Shown: one piece after another, positions 33,002-42,212 of the stretch
How the letters are laid out: every line of letters starts with the position of its first letter
Position numbering within the stretch: the stretch's first letter is position 1
Source of the DNA: a virus
Strand: one strand, 5' to 3'
Virus record (IMG/VR): IMGVR_UViG_3300046817_000222
Location: 1-48,791 of that record
DNA: 48,791 bases
Notes under the pieces: model-generated
The model's database searches: none
Seen by the model: the letters and a program-made list of their open reading frames with translations, nothing else
Told to the model about the DNA's origin: nothing
Program-made: the position numbers and the translations under genes

Positions 33002-33031
33002 GGGGACGGACCCAACCAAGCGTCCGTCCCC
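33002..33031 (-). terminator. Strong hairpin after the capsid genes
   Basis: Ten-base-pair perfect stem GGGGACGGAC / GTCCGTCCCC with a ten-base loop, in the only sizeable gap (70 bp) of the head-tail operon. No U-run follows, so it is more likely an attenuator or RNA-stability hairpin that raises the relative output of the capsid and cement genes than a full terminator. Confidence 0.7.
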
Positions 33032-33045
33032 AACGATGAGCCGCC

Positions 33046-33513
33046 TTACGAGATCGTGAAGCCGCTCGGGTAGTACTTCACTTCCTGGAGCATGTTGACC
33101 GCTCGGAACTCACCCGACACCGTAACGGCTGCCGAGTTGGCCGACACGATCTTGGCCCCCAGATACCGCAGCGTCGCGACACCCGGAGGGATCGGGAGCA
33201 CCAACAGCACGCCCGCCGCGAGCTTCACTGCAACATCAGCCGTGGCAATCGTGCCAGTGGTCGCCAACACGATCTGACCGGTCGTCAGGTCCGTCGCACT
33301 GGCATTGATGACCTGGAACTCGTACGTCTCGGTTCCAGCGTGGGCGCCGGCCGTCTCGATGTTGACAGCGAGACAGAGGAGGTTGCCTGCGGTCGGGTCG
33401 GGCTGAGTCGCCCCCGACCGGAACGGCGCGTGCAGATCATAGCAGTTCGTGGAAACAGCCGTGGTCGTCAGAGCCGCCGACGTCCACAGCCGATCCTGTG
33501 AGTCAATGTACAT
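33046..33513 (-). CDS. Capsid cement protein, Bbp16-like
   Basis: Begins MYIDSQDRLWTSAALTTTAVSTNCYDL, the standard start of Bbp16-type cement proteins that stabilise the capsid surface, and ends in a beta-rich core (TLRYLGAKIVSANSAAVTVSGEFRAVNMLQ). It lies directly after the major capsid gene, its usual place. Strong AGAGGA site. Confidence 0.8.
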   Translation of the reverse strand: MYIDSQDRLWTSAALTTTAVSTNCYDLHAPFRSGATQPDPTAGNLLCLAVNIETAGAHAGTETYEFQVINASATDLTTGQIVLATTGTIATADVAVKLAAGVLLVLPIPPGVATLRYLGAKIVSANSAAVTVSGEFRAVNMLQEVKYYPSGFTIS

Positions 33514-33537
33514 GAGGAATGGTCCTCTGGCTGTGGG

Positions 33538-34542
33538 TTACGAAACGAGCGTTTCGGTGTTCAGGATCGCGTCCGAACGACGGATCGGGATGCCCTTGTA
33601 CATCGGCGTGGTCACACCGTCCACCACACCATAGTTCAACTGGCCGCCCGTCCGCACGTCCTCTCGACGCTGGATGTCCAGCATCTCGAACGTGGTCCGG
33701 TTCATGTACCACGCCGCCCGACCCGAATTGATGTTCGGGATGCGGTGATATGCGCGGTTCATCTTGTTCTGGAGATCAGCGTTCGACGACTCGGCAACAA
33801 GGTTCGACACGTCGATGTTGCAGATGCGAACCGCATAGCGCCAGTCGCGCACCGCAATACCGTTCTCCCACACGAACTGCTCTTGGTAGGCGAGCATCCT
33901 TCCGCCGCCAACCGTGGCCGACGTCTGGACGACTTGCTCACCCAGATCCTTGTGTTGGAGACCTGCGGTCGAGCCCTTCGGGAAGATGCCCGTGATTGTG
34001 CGCGGACCCCAGACGATCAACCAGATCGACGTATTGTCCGTGTCCGACGAACCAGCGGTGATGACGTTCTGCGCGTTCCCGCCCGTGGTCGAACCGTAGC
34101 GCGGCGCGAGGCCGGTGAACTTCTCGGGATTGAGACCCGAGTTGCCATACCAGAGAACGGACGCCATTTCCTGCGACATCGCCTCGAGGAACGACGTGGC
34201 TTCCGACAGGCGGAAGGCGCCGACGTTGCCATTGAGGTTCGCGACCTTGCAGTCCACTTCGGACCACGCTTCCAGTAGACCACATTGCTCGTCGATCTGC
34301 GCGGTGGTTGACTTGCTCGGCGTCGACCCGGCGTTGAGCAAACGCCACGCGACCGTTGGGAGACCCGTTCGGACGGTCGTTCGGTGTCCGGTTGGGAGGT
34401 TGCCTTCCATGAAAGGCATGTCTAGCAGGACTTCGTTGGTCTGCGTGAGCAGTTCAGCGATGTCCGCGATCTTGCCATCCGGGTCCGTCCGCTTCGCTTG
34501 GTCGATCAGCGTCGGAACCGTGGCACCTACGACGGTAGGCAT
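33538..34542 (-). CDS. Major capsid protein
   Basis: 334 residues, the size of a BPP-1 type major capsid protein. It shows TLIDQAKRTDPDGKIADIAELLTQTNEVLLDMPFMEGNLPTGHRTTVRTGLPTVAWRLLNAG and PSKSTTAQIDEQCGLLEAWSEVD, the N-arm and spine of the fold, and ends GVTTPMYKGIPIRRSDAILNTE. Order scaffold, capsid, cement supports this. AGGAG site upstream. Confidence 0.93.
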   Translation of the reverse strand: MPTVVGATVPTLIDQAKRTDPDGKIADIAELLTQTNEVLLDMPFMEGNLPTGHRTTVRTGLPTVAWRLLNAGSTPSKSTTAQIDEQCGLLEAWSEVDCKVANLNGNVGAFRLSEATSFLEAMSQEMASVLWYGNSGLNPEKFTGLAPRYGSTTGGNAQNVITAGSSDTDNTSIWLIVWGPRTITGIFPKGSTAGLQHKDLGEQVVQTSATVGGGRMLAYQEQFVWENGIAVRDWRYAVRICNIDVSNLVAESSNADLQNKMNRAYHRIPNINSGRAAWYMNRTTFEMLDIQRREDVRTGGQLNYGVVDGVTTPMYKGIPIRRSDAILNTETLVS

Positions 34543-34587
34543 TGTGTGATTGCTCCTGTCGCCCTATTCGGGCGGAAGGTGAGATAA

Positions 34588-35199
34588 CTATTCGGGAGTC
34601 GTTTTTCCGTACCAACGGTTGACCATCGACGTCTCCGTCCCGCCAGTTGGAGCGCCACCGTTAGCGAACGTGCTTTCCCGGCTCGCTGCCCCGATCTTGG
34701 ACAGAAAACGCAACACGACCGGATGCCGGCCGAATCCCGTTTCCTCCAACATCTTCTTCAACTCGGGGTCACCGAACCGTTCCACGGCCTGTCCCGCGGA
34801 CTCGACGGCTTGATTGAACTTCTCGCCGCCGATCGCCGAATCAGCCTTGGAGAGCTTTGTCCACTCGTCCTGCTGTTTCTTCCACTCCGCGCCATTCGGT
34901 GCCCACGCGTCCAACAGCGCCTTCTGGCTGTCGGCCTTCGCTTTGGCGAGTGCTGCCTGTGAGGCGGTCTCGCGTTCCGTGGCGTCCTTCACTTCCGAGT
35001 CGAACAGTTTTTGGGCGGCCTCGTTCGTCAGTCCCAGCTCGCGCGCTTTGGCGGCTGTCCTGTCCACGAATGCCGAATCAACTGTCGATCCGTCCGGCAC
35101 CTTCAAGTCATACGATTCAGGGACAACCGGCGTCTCAACAACCGGCGTCTCGACGACTGGAGTCTCCGTTACGGCTTGTTCGATCACGCTAGTTCCCAT
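34588..35199 (-). CDS. Scaffold protein candidate
   Basis: From ATG 35199, the start best spaced after GAGG, the protein has an ETPVV repeat, then coiled-coil helices (KARELGLTNEAAQKLFDSEVKDATERETASQAALAKAKAD) and DPELKKMLEETGFGRHPVVLRFLSKIGAASRES, a signature of capsid assembly scaffold-type proteins encoded before the major capsid gene. It may contain a small protease domain, but no catalytic motif is clear. Confidence 0.7.
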   Translation of the reverse strand: MGTSVIEQAVTETPVVETPVVETPVVPESYDLKVPDGSTVDSAFVDRTAAKARELGLTNEAAQKLFDSEVKDATERETASQAALAKAKADSQKALLDAWAPNGAEWKKQQDEWTKLSKADSAIGGEKFNQAVESAGQAVERFGDPELKKMLEETGFGRHPVVLRFLSKIGAASRESTFANGGAPTGGTETSMVNRWYGKTTPE

Positions 35200-35602
35200 C
35201 GTCATCCTCGATTGTTGCGGTCTGTTCGGTCGGTTCACTCAGCGGGAACGGCTCGTCTGACTTGACGGGCGGCTCGACCACGTTATCCGCGCGTTTTGCC
35301 GCTTCCGTCTGCATCATTTGGTAGGCCGATAGGTCGGTCTCGCAGATAACGGCCTCCAACCAAAGCCCGATATTCCGTTCTCCTTCTTGAAACGAGGTCG
35401 AGTGCGTTTCCTCGCCTCTGTGAGACGTGTGCTTCGGATGGCACCTACTCAGGATGCGCCAGAGCAACGCGCGACCGTCGTACGTGGTCAGGACGGACTC
35501 AAGATTGCCCTGTTCCTCGATCTTCTGTTGCCGCTCAGTCTTTTTTGCCTTACGGACCTGAGAACGGTCGGACGTGTTGCGGACGAGGGCGCGGTCACTC
35601 AT
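35189..35602 (-). CDS. Bbp19-like phage protein
   Basis: 137 residues with LESVLTTYDGRALLWRILSRCHPKHTSHRGEETHSTSFQEGERNIGLWLEAVICETDLSAYQMMQTEAA, which fits the Bbp19-type domain found between portal and capsid genes. Its role in head assembly is not known. ATGA overlap with the portal gene. Confidence 0.75.
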   Translation of the reverse strand: MSDRALVRNTSDRSQVRKAKKTERQQKIEEQGNLESVLTTYDGRALLWRILSRCHPKHTSHRGEETHSTSFQEGERNIGLWLEAVICETDLSAYQMMQTEAAKRADNVVEPPVKSDEPFPLSEPTEQTATIEDDDGN

Positions 35603-37470
35603 GCGGCCACCCCGCTACTCACAGGCGAAGCAGTCGCGCGCATCGTCGCACCGGCTCGCGCCTTGGCAATCATGTTGCCGAGCACACTCCCCGGTTCAGT
35701 CGAGGCCTGAGAGGCATCCTTGACCGCTGAGGCGAGTCCTGGGGCGTTCTCCGCGGCCTGCTGCTGCGCGGCTTGCTGGGCGCGTTGCTGGCGAACCTGA
35801 TCGACCTGTTCTTGCGGTACGATGATCTTCGGCGGGACGCCCATCGCATCGGCGTACTGACGGACCAACTCATCGACGTCAATCGAGTCGAGCACATCGG
35901 GCTTGACCTGCGCGACTTGGCCGACAAAGCCCGCCGTGCGCTCCAGCGACTCGATGCCGACGCGTTTCTGCGCGAGCGCCATGACACTGACGTACTCGAC
36001 GCGCAACTGCTGCCCCTGGATCGCTTCGGGCGGCGGCGGGATCAGGCCTTTGCGGAATGCGATGTTGAACGTCCGGTCGACGAGCGGGCTGAGGCCATCT
36101 TTGTCGATGCGCGTCAGCATCGGACCCAACGCCAACAGTTTTTCCTCTTTCCGCTCATCAATCTCGGTCGCCGTCACCTGTCGGCGGTCCATTTCCGAGA
36201 TCATCAGGAACAAATCTTCGTAGAATGCGCGCTTGATACGGTTCTGGATGAGTTGCCGTTCGGCCGATGCCCCACTGAGGTCAAACTTGACCTGATAGAT
36301 CGCGCGTAGTCCATCCTGCGGTCCCTGCGGCGTGCCCGGATCATATGAGATGTCACCGGGGATCGTGGAAACGCGCTGGTTCATCAGCCGCGCGGGGCCG
36401 GAAAGGGGCGGATTTAGGCTCTTGTCGATGCCCTGCGCCATTCGCTTCGCCAACAGTTGCAGCTCGCGAATATCGCCCAGTGCCTTCATGCCGGGGCAGT
36501 TCGTGGCGTAGACGTCCTCCGAATTGACTTCCCAGCGGAGGCACATGACTGGGAACTCGTCAAACCCGCCATGCTCGAGCAGCCCGTACTCCATCCCTTG
36601 GCCCTGCGTCCCGCGATTCCCGCGTTCGTAATAGACGGACTCGAATCGCTTGAACTTTGCGCCGATCTTCGCGTTGTCGTAGGACCGATTCGGGCGGATT
36701 AGATGAACGAGATCAACCCACGCCTCAAGGTTGCCCGCCTTCCACATCTCCTGCACCGACTTGGAGATTGTGGATGGTCGGCCATCCTGAAAATTGGCCT
36801 GTCCCGTCTTAGGATTGACGTCGCCCCACCGCTCGACGACCTGACGGATGCTATAGCGGAAGGACCGGACCCACGTTCGCACCCGCAATTTGTCGTCATT
36901 CCCGACCGCATACGAGCCAACCGGATACTCGTAGCACCGAATCACATCTTCGTCGTCCTCGAGCACCGAAAAGGCAGCGGTGCCGAAAACAATCATGTCG
37001 CCATAGACGACCGGAAGAATGTCGTAGAGGTTCGACCGGATGAAAATGGTCGAAATGATGTCCTCGACATCGTGCAACCACTCTTTCACGTCCTCTTGTT
37101 CCGCGACTTCAGGATCAGGCACCGACAATCGGAACCACGGGCGGGCCGGTGAGGTCACGGCACTCATAATCCCCGCGGCGCAGATACCGACGCTCTGTGT
37201 TGCCGTTGAGTCGATGATCTTCTGCGTGCGACGATCGCCCTTGTTGACGTCGGTGAGCTGAAACCGACCGCGGCGGGGCAAGATGTGGTCGCACAGATCC
37301 TTCCACTGCGCGAAAAACGTCGCTCGTTCGGTTTCCAGCATCCCGCGTGTCCGCTCGCACTGCTGGCGGATCGTGATACCCGTGGTCGACGGCTTCCCGT
37401 CAGCCGTGACTAAGCCGGCCGATGAGTCGGGGAAGCCATACCCGGATTGTGGATCGAACGAGATGCCCAA
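35599..37470 (-). CDS. Portal protein
   Basis: 623 residues, near the typical 530-650 of podovirus head-tail connectors. Starts TTG 37470. Residues about 40-110 (TERATFFAQWKDLCDHILPRRGRF...STATQSVGICAAGIMSAVTSPARPWFRL) are the diagnostic N-terminal part, and the C-terminus is Gln/Ala-rich. Twelve copies form the ring through which DNA enters and leaves. It follows the usual order: terminase, accessory genes, portal. Confidence 0.93.
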   Translation of the reverse strand: MGISFDPQSGYGFPDSSAGLVTADGKPSTTGITIRQQCERTRGMLETERATFFAQWKDLCDHILPRRGRFQLTDVNKGDRRTQKIIDSTATQSVGICAAGIMSAVTSPARPWFRLSVPDPEVAEQEDVKEWLHDVEDIISTIFIRSNLYDILPVVYGDMIVFGTAAFSVLEDDEDVIRCYEYPVGSYAVGNDDKLRVRTWVRSFRYSIRQVVERWGDVNPKTGQANFQDGRPSTISKSVQEMWKAGNLEAWVDLVHLIRPNRSYDNAKIGAKFKRFESVYYERGNRGTQGQGMEYGLLEHGGFDEFPVMCLRWEVNSEDVYATNCPGMKALGDIRELQLLAKRMAQGIDKSLNPPLSGPARLMNQRVSTIPGDISYDPGTPQGPQDGLRAIYQVKFDLSGASAERQLIQNRIKRAFYEDLFLMISEMDRRQVTATEIDERKEEKLLALGPMLTRIDKDGLSPLVDRTFNIAFRKGLIPPPPEAIQGQQLRVEYVSVMALAQKRVGIESLERTAGFVGQVAQVKPDVLDSIDVDELVRQYADAMGVPPKIIVPQEQVDQVRQQRAQQAAQQQAAENAPGLASAVKDASQASTEPGSVLGNMIAKARAGATMRATASPVSSGVAA

Positions 37471-37471
37471 A

Positions 37472-37789
37472 TTATTGTCCGATGAGGGCTTTCCGCTGCG
37501 TCATCGCAGGCGGGGCGCCGGTCGGTGAGGTGAGAACTGTCGAGGAGAATCCTGGAGCGTTTGCCGCAATGCGTCGTTGCCGCGCCGCCGCCGCCGTCAT
37601 CGCTGCCGCGGCTTGATCGTTTTGGGTGGAGGCGCTTGGTGGGGGCGGGGTCGCAGCAATCGACTGTTGGAGTGCGCGATTCATAGCACCGATTTCGCCC
37701 TTCTGCTTCTGCTTTAGCTGATTGGCTTCAACGGCGCTGGCACCCGCCGAGATCGCCGAGATTGCAATGATGGTTCCAGTGAAGGCCAT
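37472..37789 (-). CDS. Small structural protein before the portal gene
   Basis: 105 residues from ATG 37789 (AGAAGG site). A hydrophobic N-terminus (MAFTGTIIAISAISAGASA) precedes a helix rich in Gln/Lys and Ala, then a C-terminal TSPTGAPPAMTQRKALIGQ, as in small proteins beside podovirus portals. Role unknown. Confidence 0.55.
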   Translation of the reverse strand: MAFTGTIIAISAISAGASAVEANQLKQKQKGEIGAMNRALQQSIAATPPPPSASTQNDQAAAAMTAAAARQRRIAANAPGFSSTVLTSPTGAPPAMTQRKALIGQ

Positions 37790-37790
37790 G

Positions 37791-38138
37791 TTAGAGCCCT
37801 TCTGGCGTAATGATACGACTATGACCGTTCGCCACGACCGCTTCGGCCTTCTGTTCCTGCCGTGCGTGTCGGCGTTCAATATCGCCCAACGTCGCTGAGG
37901 ATCTGACCCATCGGTCCATCATCACGGTATTGCGATTGAGTTGCGCGACCGCCGCCTGTAGTGCCTGAGCTAGCCCGCGCGTCGATTCCACGTTCTTCTT
38001 GACCAAATCCTCCAGTGCGGCGCGCTGGTCCTGCTGAATCTCGAACCCATCATCTATCGTGTGCGACAGAAGCGCGAGGCCGGTATCGACGGTCTCAATC
38101 CCTAGCCACGCCCGAACCCGACCACGCAACCAGTTCAT
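37791..38138 (-). CDS. Helical hypothetical protein (115 aa)
   Basis: Amphipathic, coiled-coil-like helices (DQRAALEDLVKKNVESTRGLAQALQAAVAQLNRNTVMMDRW). Overlaps the GNAT gene. Often present between GNAT and portal genes in related phages. Function unknown. Confidence 0.5.
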   Translation of the reverse strand: MNWLRGRVRAWLGIETVDTGLALLSHTIDDGFEIQQDQRAALEDLVKKNVESTRGLAQALQAAVAQLNRNTVMMDRWVRSSATLGDIERRHARQEQKAEAVVANGHSRIITPEGL

Positions 38139-38632
38139 GCGCTCGCCCTCAATGTTTCACGCACGCTCAGCCGCTTCACGTATATCCGGTCCATTTCGAC
38201 ATATCCCTTCCGCTCCAGCAACTTCCCGAAATCGTGCGCGGCCTTCACATGCTGCGTCACGACATCGACACCTTCCGCTTGAAGCCACCCATCGCAGTAC
38301 TCGATGAACTTCCCGCCCAAGCCCCGATGGTCCGGGTCGACATAAATCACGTCCTGGGCGGCAAAGAGGCAACTCATGTAGTGCGGGTGCGGACGGACGA
38401 AGAATAGCGCATATCCCACCAAGGGAAGGCGATAGCGCTCGTTCCGATCGTCCAACCGCACCGTAAAACATCGGATGAATCCCGCCTTCTGCGAGGCTGC
38501 ATAGACCTCATAGTCCGGCTCTAGCGGGATGTCCTCAAAATGTGCGACCTCGCGCCAATGCGCGTGTAAGAGCGGGGTCGCTTCCGCCCATAGTTCCGGG
38601 GTCAGATCTTCGCGAGCATAGACGAGGCTCAT
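38135..38632 (-). CDS. GNAT-family N-acetyltransferase
   Basis: 165 residues with YALFFVRPHPHYMSCLFAAQDVIYVDPDHRGLGGKFIEYCDGWL (72-115), the acetyl-CoA-binding core, and VKAAHDFGKLLERKGYVEMDRIYVKRL at the end. A relative of this enzyme is encoded in the same place in many podoviruses. The substrate is unknown, perhaps a virion or host protein. Start and end overlap neighbours. Confidence 0.85.
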   Translation of the reverse strand: MSLVYAREDLTPELWAEATPLLHAHWREVAHFEDIPLEPDYEVYAASQKAGFIRCFTVRLDDRNERYRLPLVGYALFFVRPHPHYMSCLFAAQDVIYVDPDHRGLGGKFIEYCDGWLQAEGVDVVTQHVKAAHDFGKLLERKGYVEMDRIYVKRLSVRETLRASA

Positions 38633-41055
38633 GGTAGCGCAGCCTCGTTATCAGCCATACAGAGATTGTCCCAATATCGGTCCTCAGATGTTTGAATGAC
38701 TGAGTTGTACTGATATCCGAATCCCGGCCCCCCGATCTGCGTGAAGCCTGGAGCAATCCATGTCAACCCGGTATTCGAGTTCACTAGCGTGCCATCGAGA
38801 AAGATGTCGGCCTTGCCGTCAGTCCCGCCCGCGATGGTCTCTATTGTGTAGTGAACCTTCAGCCGATGCCACGAATCCCAACTGAAGGTGGCAAGCCCGT
38901 ACTGAGAATAGATCGGAGGCTTGGCACCACCACTGCCGAATGCAAAAACCAGTTGGCTGACATTCGGATCAGTCCCTTGGTTCCATGCCGTAATGAGGCC
39001 ACCATCGCCTGAATTGGGCTGGCCATAATCGACCAACAATTTGCGTTGTTGAAACTCGGTTCCAGCAGGCGGTCTCGGAATGTAGAAATCGCCCTGAATC
39101 CATCGCGAATCCCCGAACGTCATAGGAATATCGCTTGATAGATAGAGGCCGCGGTTATCGTCGTATTGGCCGGGTGGATTATTCTGATAGTGCATCCGCG
39201 CGACCTTTCCGTGGCCTCCACCGGTCGGATCACTAATGACATCAATGCCGGTGCCCCACGCATTGTAGAACGGACCAAATGTCCCGTCCTCAAAATCCGC
39301 GAAGGCCAATCGGCCAACCGGAGGTGATGTCGGCGTCGGGACTGAGACGGCTACCGTATTCGATGTGACCACAGGACTCGTGATCGTGGCCGTGATGTTC
39401 GACAGTCCCGCCGAGACACCGGTCACCAATCCTGACCCGCTCACCGTCGCGATGCCGGTCTGACTGGAATGCCATGCATCAACCGCCTGCGCGAGTGTTC
39501 CGCCCGCCGCGTTTTTCACGACCGCCAGCAACTGCTGCGTTGCAGCAACGGCGACAGTCGGCGCAGTCGGTGTCAGGGCAATCGAGGCCGGTACCGTATC
39601 GGGGATCGTGATGACCGCAGTATTCGACGTCACGCTCGGACTAGCAATCGTCGCCGTGATGTTCACGCTGCCCGCTGCAACCGCAGTCACCAGTCCCGAA
39701 CTATTCACCGTCGCACGTCCGGTATTACTGGAATGCCACGCGCTCACCGCTTGCGACAACGCGACACCACCAGCGTTCTTCACCACCGCCGCCATCTGCT
39801 GTGTGCCGCCAACATTCACGGTCGCTGCGGTCGGGCTGATCGCAATACTCGACGGCGTGTTATCCACCGGTGCCTGTACCGTCACCACCACGCCATTCGA
39901 TGTCACACTCGGCGAGGTGATGGTCGCAGTGATCGTTGTCGTTCCCGCGCCGACGCCAGTCACCTTCCCATTGGCGTCAACGGTCGCCTTTCCGGTATCG
40001 GATGAGTGCCACGCGTCCACGCCCTGACTCAAGGTTGTCCCTCCGGTATTCTTCACGACTGCCGTGAGTTGGAGTGTGGCACTCGTATTCACCGTCCCGC
40101 TCGTCGGTGTCACTGCGATGCTCGTCGGCACCGTATCCGGCACCGTAATGACCGCCGTGTTGCTCGTGAGCGACGGGGACGTAATCGTCGCGGTCACGTT
40201 CGTCGTCCCGGCCAAGACGCCCGTTACTAATCCCGATCCACTCACAGTGGCCTTCGTCGCGTCCGAACTGTGCCATGCACTCACTGGCACCGCGACTGCG
40301 ATCGCTTCCGCATTCGCGACAATCGCGTGCATCTGCTGCGTTGCACCAACCACTACAGTCGCACTCGTCGGCGTAATAGCAATCGTACTTGGCACAAGGT
40401 CCGAGACGGTCAGGACCGCCGTATTACTCGTTAGGCTCGGCGAGGTCAATGTCGCCGTGATATTCGTCGACCCCAATGACACCGCTGTCACCAATCCTGC
40501 ACTATCGACCGTCGCAACGCCCGGACTGCTCGAGTGCCACGCACTCACACTCTGGCCCGGAATCAGGACCGCCAGCGGATTCAACACCGAGGCCAACAAC
40601 TGCACCGACGTTGATGGGAGCACGGCCACCGTACTAGGACTGACCACAATCGATGTCGGCGTTGCATTCACCGAGACAGGCAATGGCGTCGAGAAAATCG
40701 CCTGATAGTTCGCCGTGATATTCGTCGTGCCAGTCGATAGCGCCGTCAGAATACCGTTCCCGTCGACCGTTGCCACCGCGACATTAGAACTCTGCCACCC
40801 GGTCGGAAGCAGCCCTGTCGATTGACCTTGTGGATTCTCGATAATCGCGGTGCATTGAACGTGTGAGCCAAGTTCGATAACTGAAAACGGGCTCGTAATC
40901 GTCACTGCGGACGGCGTGGTAGAACTCGGTGGCGTCGAACTCGTCGGCGGGGTGGTATCCCCTTCTCGGTCGCGGCTCGCCTGGTGGTAATTCTGGACCC
41001 GCGCCCCTTGTTCGCGGCGCCCCTGATCCACCCGACCCTGCGACCGTGATGGCAC
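38629..41055 (-). CDS. Adhesin with six Big2 repeats and a lectin-like end
   Basis: 808 residues, GTG start. A low-complexity start (residues 1-50) is followed by six BIG2 Ig-like repeats of about 85 residues with the core AWHSSD.G.ATV...GLVTGV.AGTTNITA. The last 230 residues (RLAFADFEDGTFGPFYNAWGTGIDVIS...YWDNLCMAD) are a concanavalin-like jelly roll related in layout to polysaccharide-binding or lyase domains. Likely a virion surface fibre that contacts host polysaccharide. Confidence 0.8.
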   Translation of the reverse strand: MPSRSQGRVDQGRREQGARVQNYHQASRDREGDTTPPTSSTPPSSTTPSAVTITSPFSVIELGSHVQCTAIIENPQGQSTGLLPTGWQSSNVAVATVDGNGILTALSTGTTNITANYQAIFSTPLPVSVNATPTSIVVSPSTVAVLPSTSVQLLASVLNPLAVLIPGQSVSAWHSSSPGVATVDSAGLVTAVSLGSTNITATLTSPSLTSNTAVLTVSDLVPSTIAITPTSATVVVGATQQMHAIVANAEAIAVAVPVSAWHSSDATKATVSGSGLVTGVLAGTTNVTATITSPSLTSNTAVITVPDTVPTSIAVTPTSGTVNTSATLQLTAVVKNTGGTTLSQGVDAWHSSDTGKATVDANGKVTGVGAGTTTITATITSPSVTSNGVVVTVQAPVDNTPSSIAISPTAATVNVGGTQQMAAVVKNAGGVALSQAVSAWHSSNTGRATVNSSGLVTAVAAGSVNITATIASPSVTSNTAVITIPDTVPASIALTPTAPTVAVAATQQLLAVVKNAAGGTLAQAVDAWHSSQTGIATVSGSGLVTGVSAGLSNITATITSPVVTSNTVAVSVPTPTSPPVGRLAFADFEDGTFGPFYNAWGTGIDVISDPTGGGHGKVARMHYQNNPPGQYDDNRGLYLSSDIPMTFGDSRWIQGDFYIPRPPAGTEFQQRKLLVDYGQPNSGDGGLITAWNQGTDPNVSQLVFAFGSGGAKPPIYSQYGLATFSWDSWHRLKVHYTIETIAGGTDGKADIFLDGTLVNSNTGLTWIAPGFTQIGGPGFGYQYNSVIQTSEDRYWDNLCMADNEAALP

Positions 41056-41286
41056 TTACGACTTGCCGTGGTTCTTCATCGCGTGCTGCACCGCGGCCGC
41101 ATGCGAGCCGTGATGCCATCCCTTCGCGTTCTCGGCAAACACCGCGCGCTTCCGAACCGCAGGATCGCTCGAATGCTCTGCCGCCTCGAGCTTCGCTTCC
41201 GGGATCGGTTTCCCTTGCGCCACACCTAGGTCACGATGCAGCTCGCCCTTATGCGCTGGGTTGATGTGAATGCCTGACTTTTTCAT
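41056..41286 (-). CDS. Small conserved protein (76 aa)
   Basis: MKKSGIHINPAHKGELHRDLGVAQGKPIP then SSDPAVRKRAVFAENAKGW, the pattern of small basic proteins widely encoded by phages and their hosts without known function. It lies exactly between two ORFs that both carry Big2 repeats, with overlaps at each side. Confidence 0.7.
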   Translation of the reverse strand: MKKSGIHINPAHKGELHRDLGVAQGKPIPEAKLEAAEHSSDPAVRKRAVFAENAKGWHHGSHAAAVQHAMKNHGKS

Positions 41287-41696
41287 ACGGGGTCGCCCGA
41301 GCCGTTCTTCACCACCGCCGTCAACTGGACCGTCTGACCCACGTTCACACTGACCGTGCTCGGCGTCACTTCAATAGAGGCCGGCGTATTGTCGACCGTC
41401 ACTGTCACGGCTACGACGTTCGACGTCAGCGCATCGAACAGTGCTGTCACCCCAGCACTCCCCGGCGTGACGCCCGTCACCAGTCCGTTCGCGTCGACTG
41501 TCGCGACTGCCACATTGTCCGAGACCCACGACGTCGGTTGTGTTCCTGGCATGAGATGTCCCTTCTTGTCAAAGATGAGCGCGCCAACCTGCGATGATGT
41601 CCCCTGACTCAACACAACCATAGAAGGCAGCGCTGTCACCAATCCCGCCTTCGGCTTCTTGGGTGCTTTGCTCGTCACCCGATGCCACCATCTCAA
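41283..41696 (-). CDS. Big2-domain protein with truncated second repeat
   Basis: 137 residues from TTG 41696 (TTGA overlap with the upstream stop). A basic start precedes one full BIG2 domain; a second starts (NTPASIEVTPSTVSVNVGQTVQLTAVVKNGSGDPV) and stops mid-domain. In the 808-residue ORF downstream the same point continues into AWHSSD, so part of the array may have been separated by an insertion. Confidence 0.65.
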   Translation of the reverse strand: MRWWHRVTSKAPKKPKAGLVTALPSMVVLSQGTSSQVGALIFDKKGHLMPGTQPTSWVSDNVAVATVDANGLVTGVTPGSAGVTALFDALTSNVVAVTVTVDNTPASIEVTPSTVSVNVGQTVQLTAVVKNGSGDPV

Positions 41697-42001
41697 AGGA
41701 TCTCGCCACCAGCTCCACCGCCCATCTTCTTGCTCGGCGGGGTCGCTGGTACTGACGGCGGTTCAGGACTCGAAGGATGCGACTCGCGGCTCGCCATATC
41801 CGCAATCGCCTGCTGGACGGCCGATCCATGCCCCGCGTTGTCCGGCCCCAGCACGTCGCCGGCAACGCCCTTATGCGTCGGGAGGGGGACAATCTGCGTC
41901 TTGGCCGCAGCTGGGTCGGGATGATGCCGCTGGGGCGGGGAATGGAGTGAGGCGTCCTTCTTCTCGCCAATGCGCCGGGGCGGGCTATAGTCATCAGCCA
42001 T
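41693..42001 (-). CDS. Hypothetical Pro/His-rich protein (102 aa)
   Basis: MADDYSPPRRIGEKKDASLHSPPQRHHPDPAAAKTQIVPLPTHKG then GHGSAVQQAIADMASRESH and a Pro/Ser tail. The GHGSAVQQAI motif recurs as GHGSAVKHAA in the gene upstream, so the two may be related or contact the same partner. No function assigned. Confidence 0.5.
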   Translation of the reverse strand: MADDYSPPRRIGEKKDASLHSPPQRHHPDPAAAKTQIVPLPTHKGVAGDVLGPDNAGHGSAVQQAIADMASRESHPSSPEPPSVPATPPSKKMGGGAGGEIL

Positions 42002-42212
42002 GAGAGGGATGCCCGTCTTTATGGTGCTCGTGGCTCGCCGCCGCGTGCTTCACCGCACTGCCATGACCCTGCTGACGCTGCTCGGATGCCGCAATCGCCT
42101 CGGCCTGCTTCTGCCCCGCGGGCGTATGGGGGACAACCTTCCCGTGCTTCGACCCGCTATGCAACTCACCGTTACCCCACTCGTGCATGACACCAGCGTA
42201 GTCTTGTGGCAT
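41994..42212 (-). CDS. DUF6496-like small protein (72 aa)
   Basis: From ATG 42212 the protein reads MPQDYAGVMHEWGNGELHSGSKHGKVVPHTPAGQKQAEAIAASEQRQ. This resembles the DUF6496 pattern (V-H-E-hydrophobic-G-L-S-G-S...KQAxAIAxSE). The end is His-rich and could bind a metal. Function unknown. Confidence 0.6.
   Translation of the reverse strand: MPQDYAGVMHEWGNGELHSGSKHGKVVPHTPAGQKQAEAIAASEQRQQGHGSAVKHAAASHEHHKDGHPSHG

Noticed and set aside
38629-41055. Bacterial cell-surface adhesin from contaminating host DNA
   Set aside because: It overlaps the GNAT gene by four bases and is part of the phage late operon.
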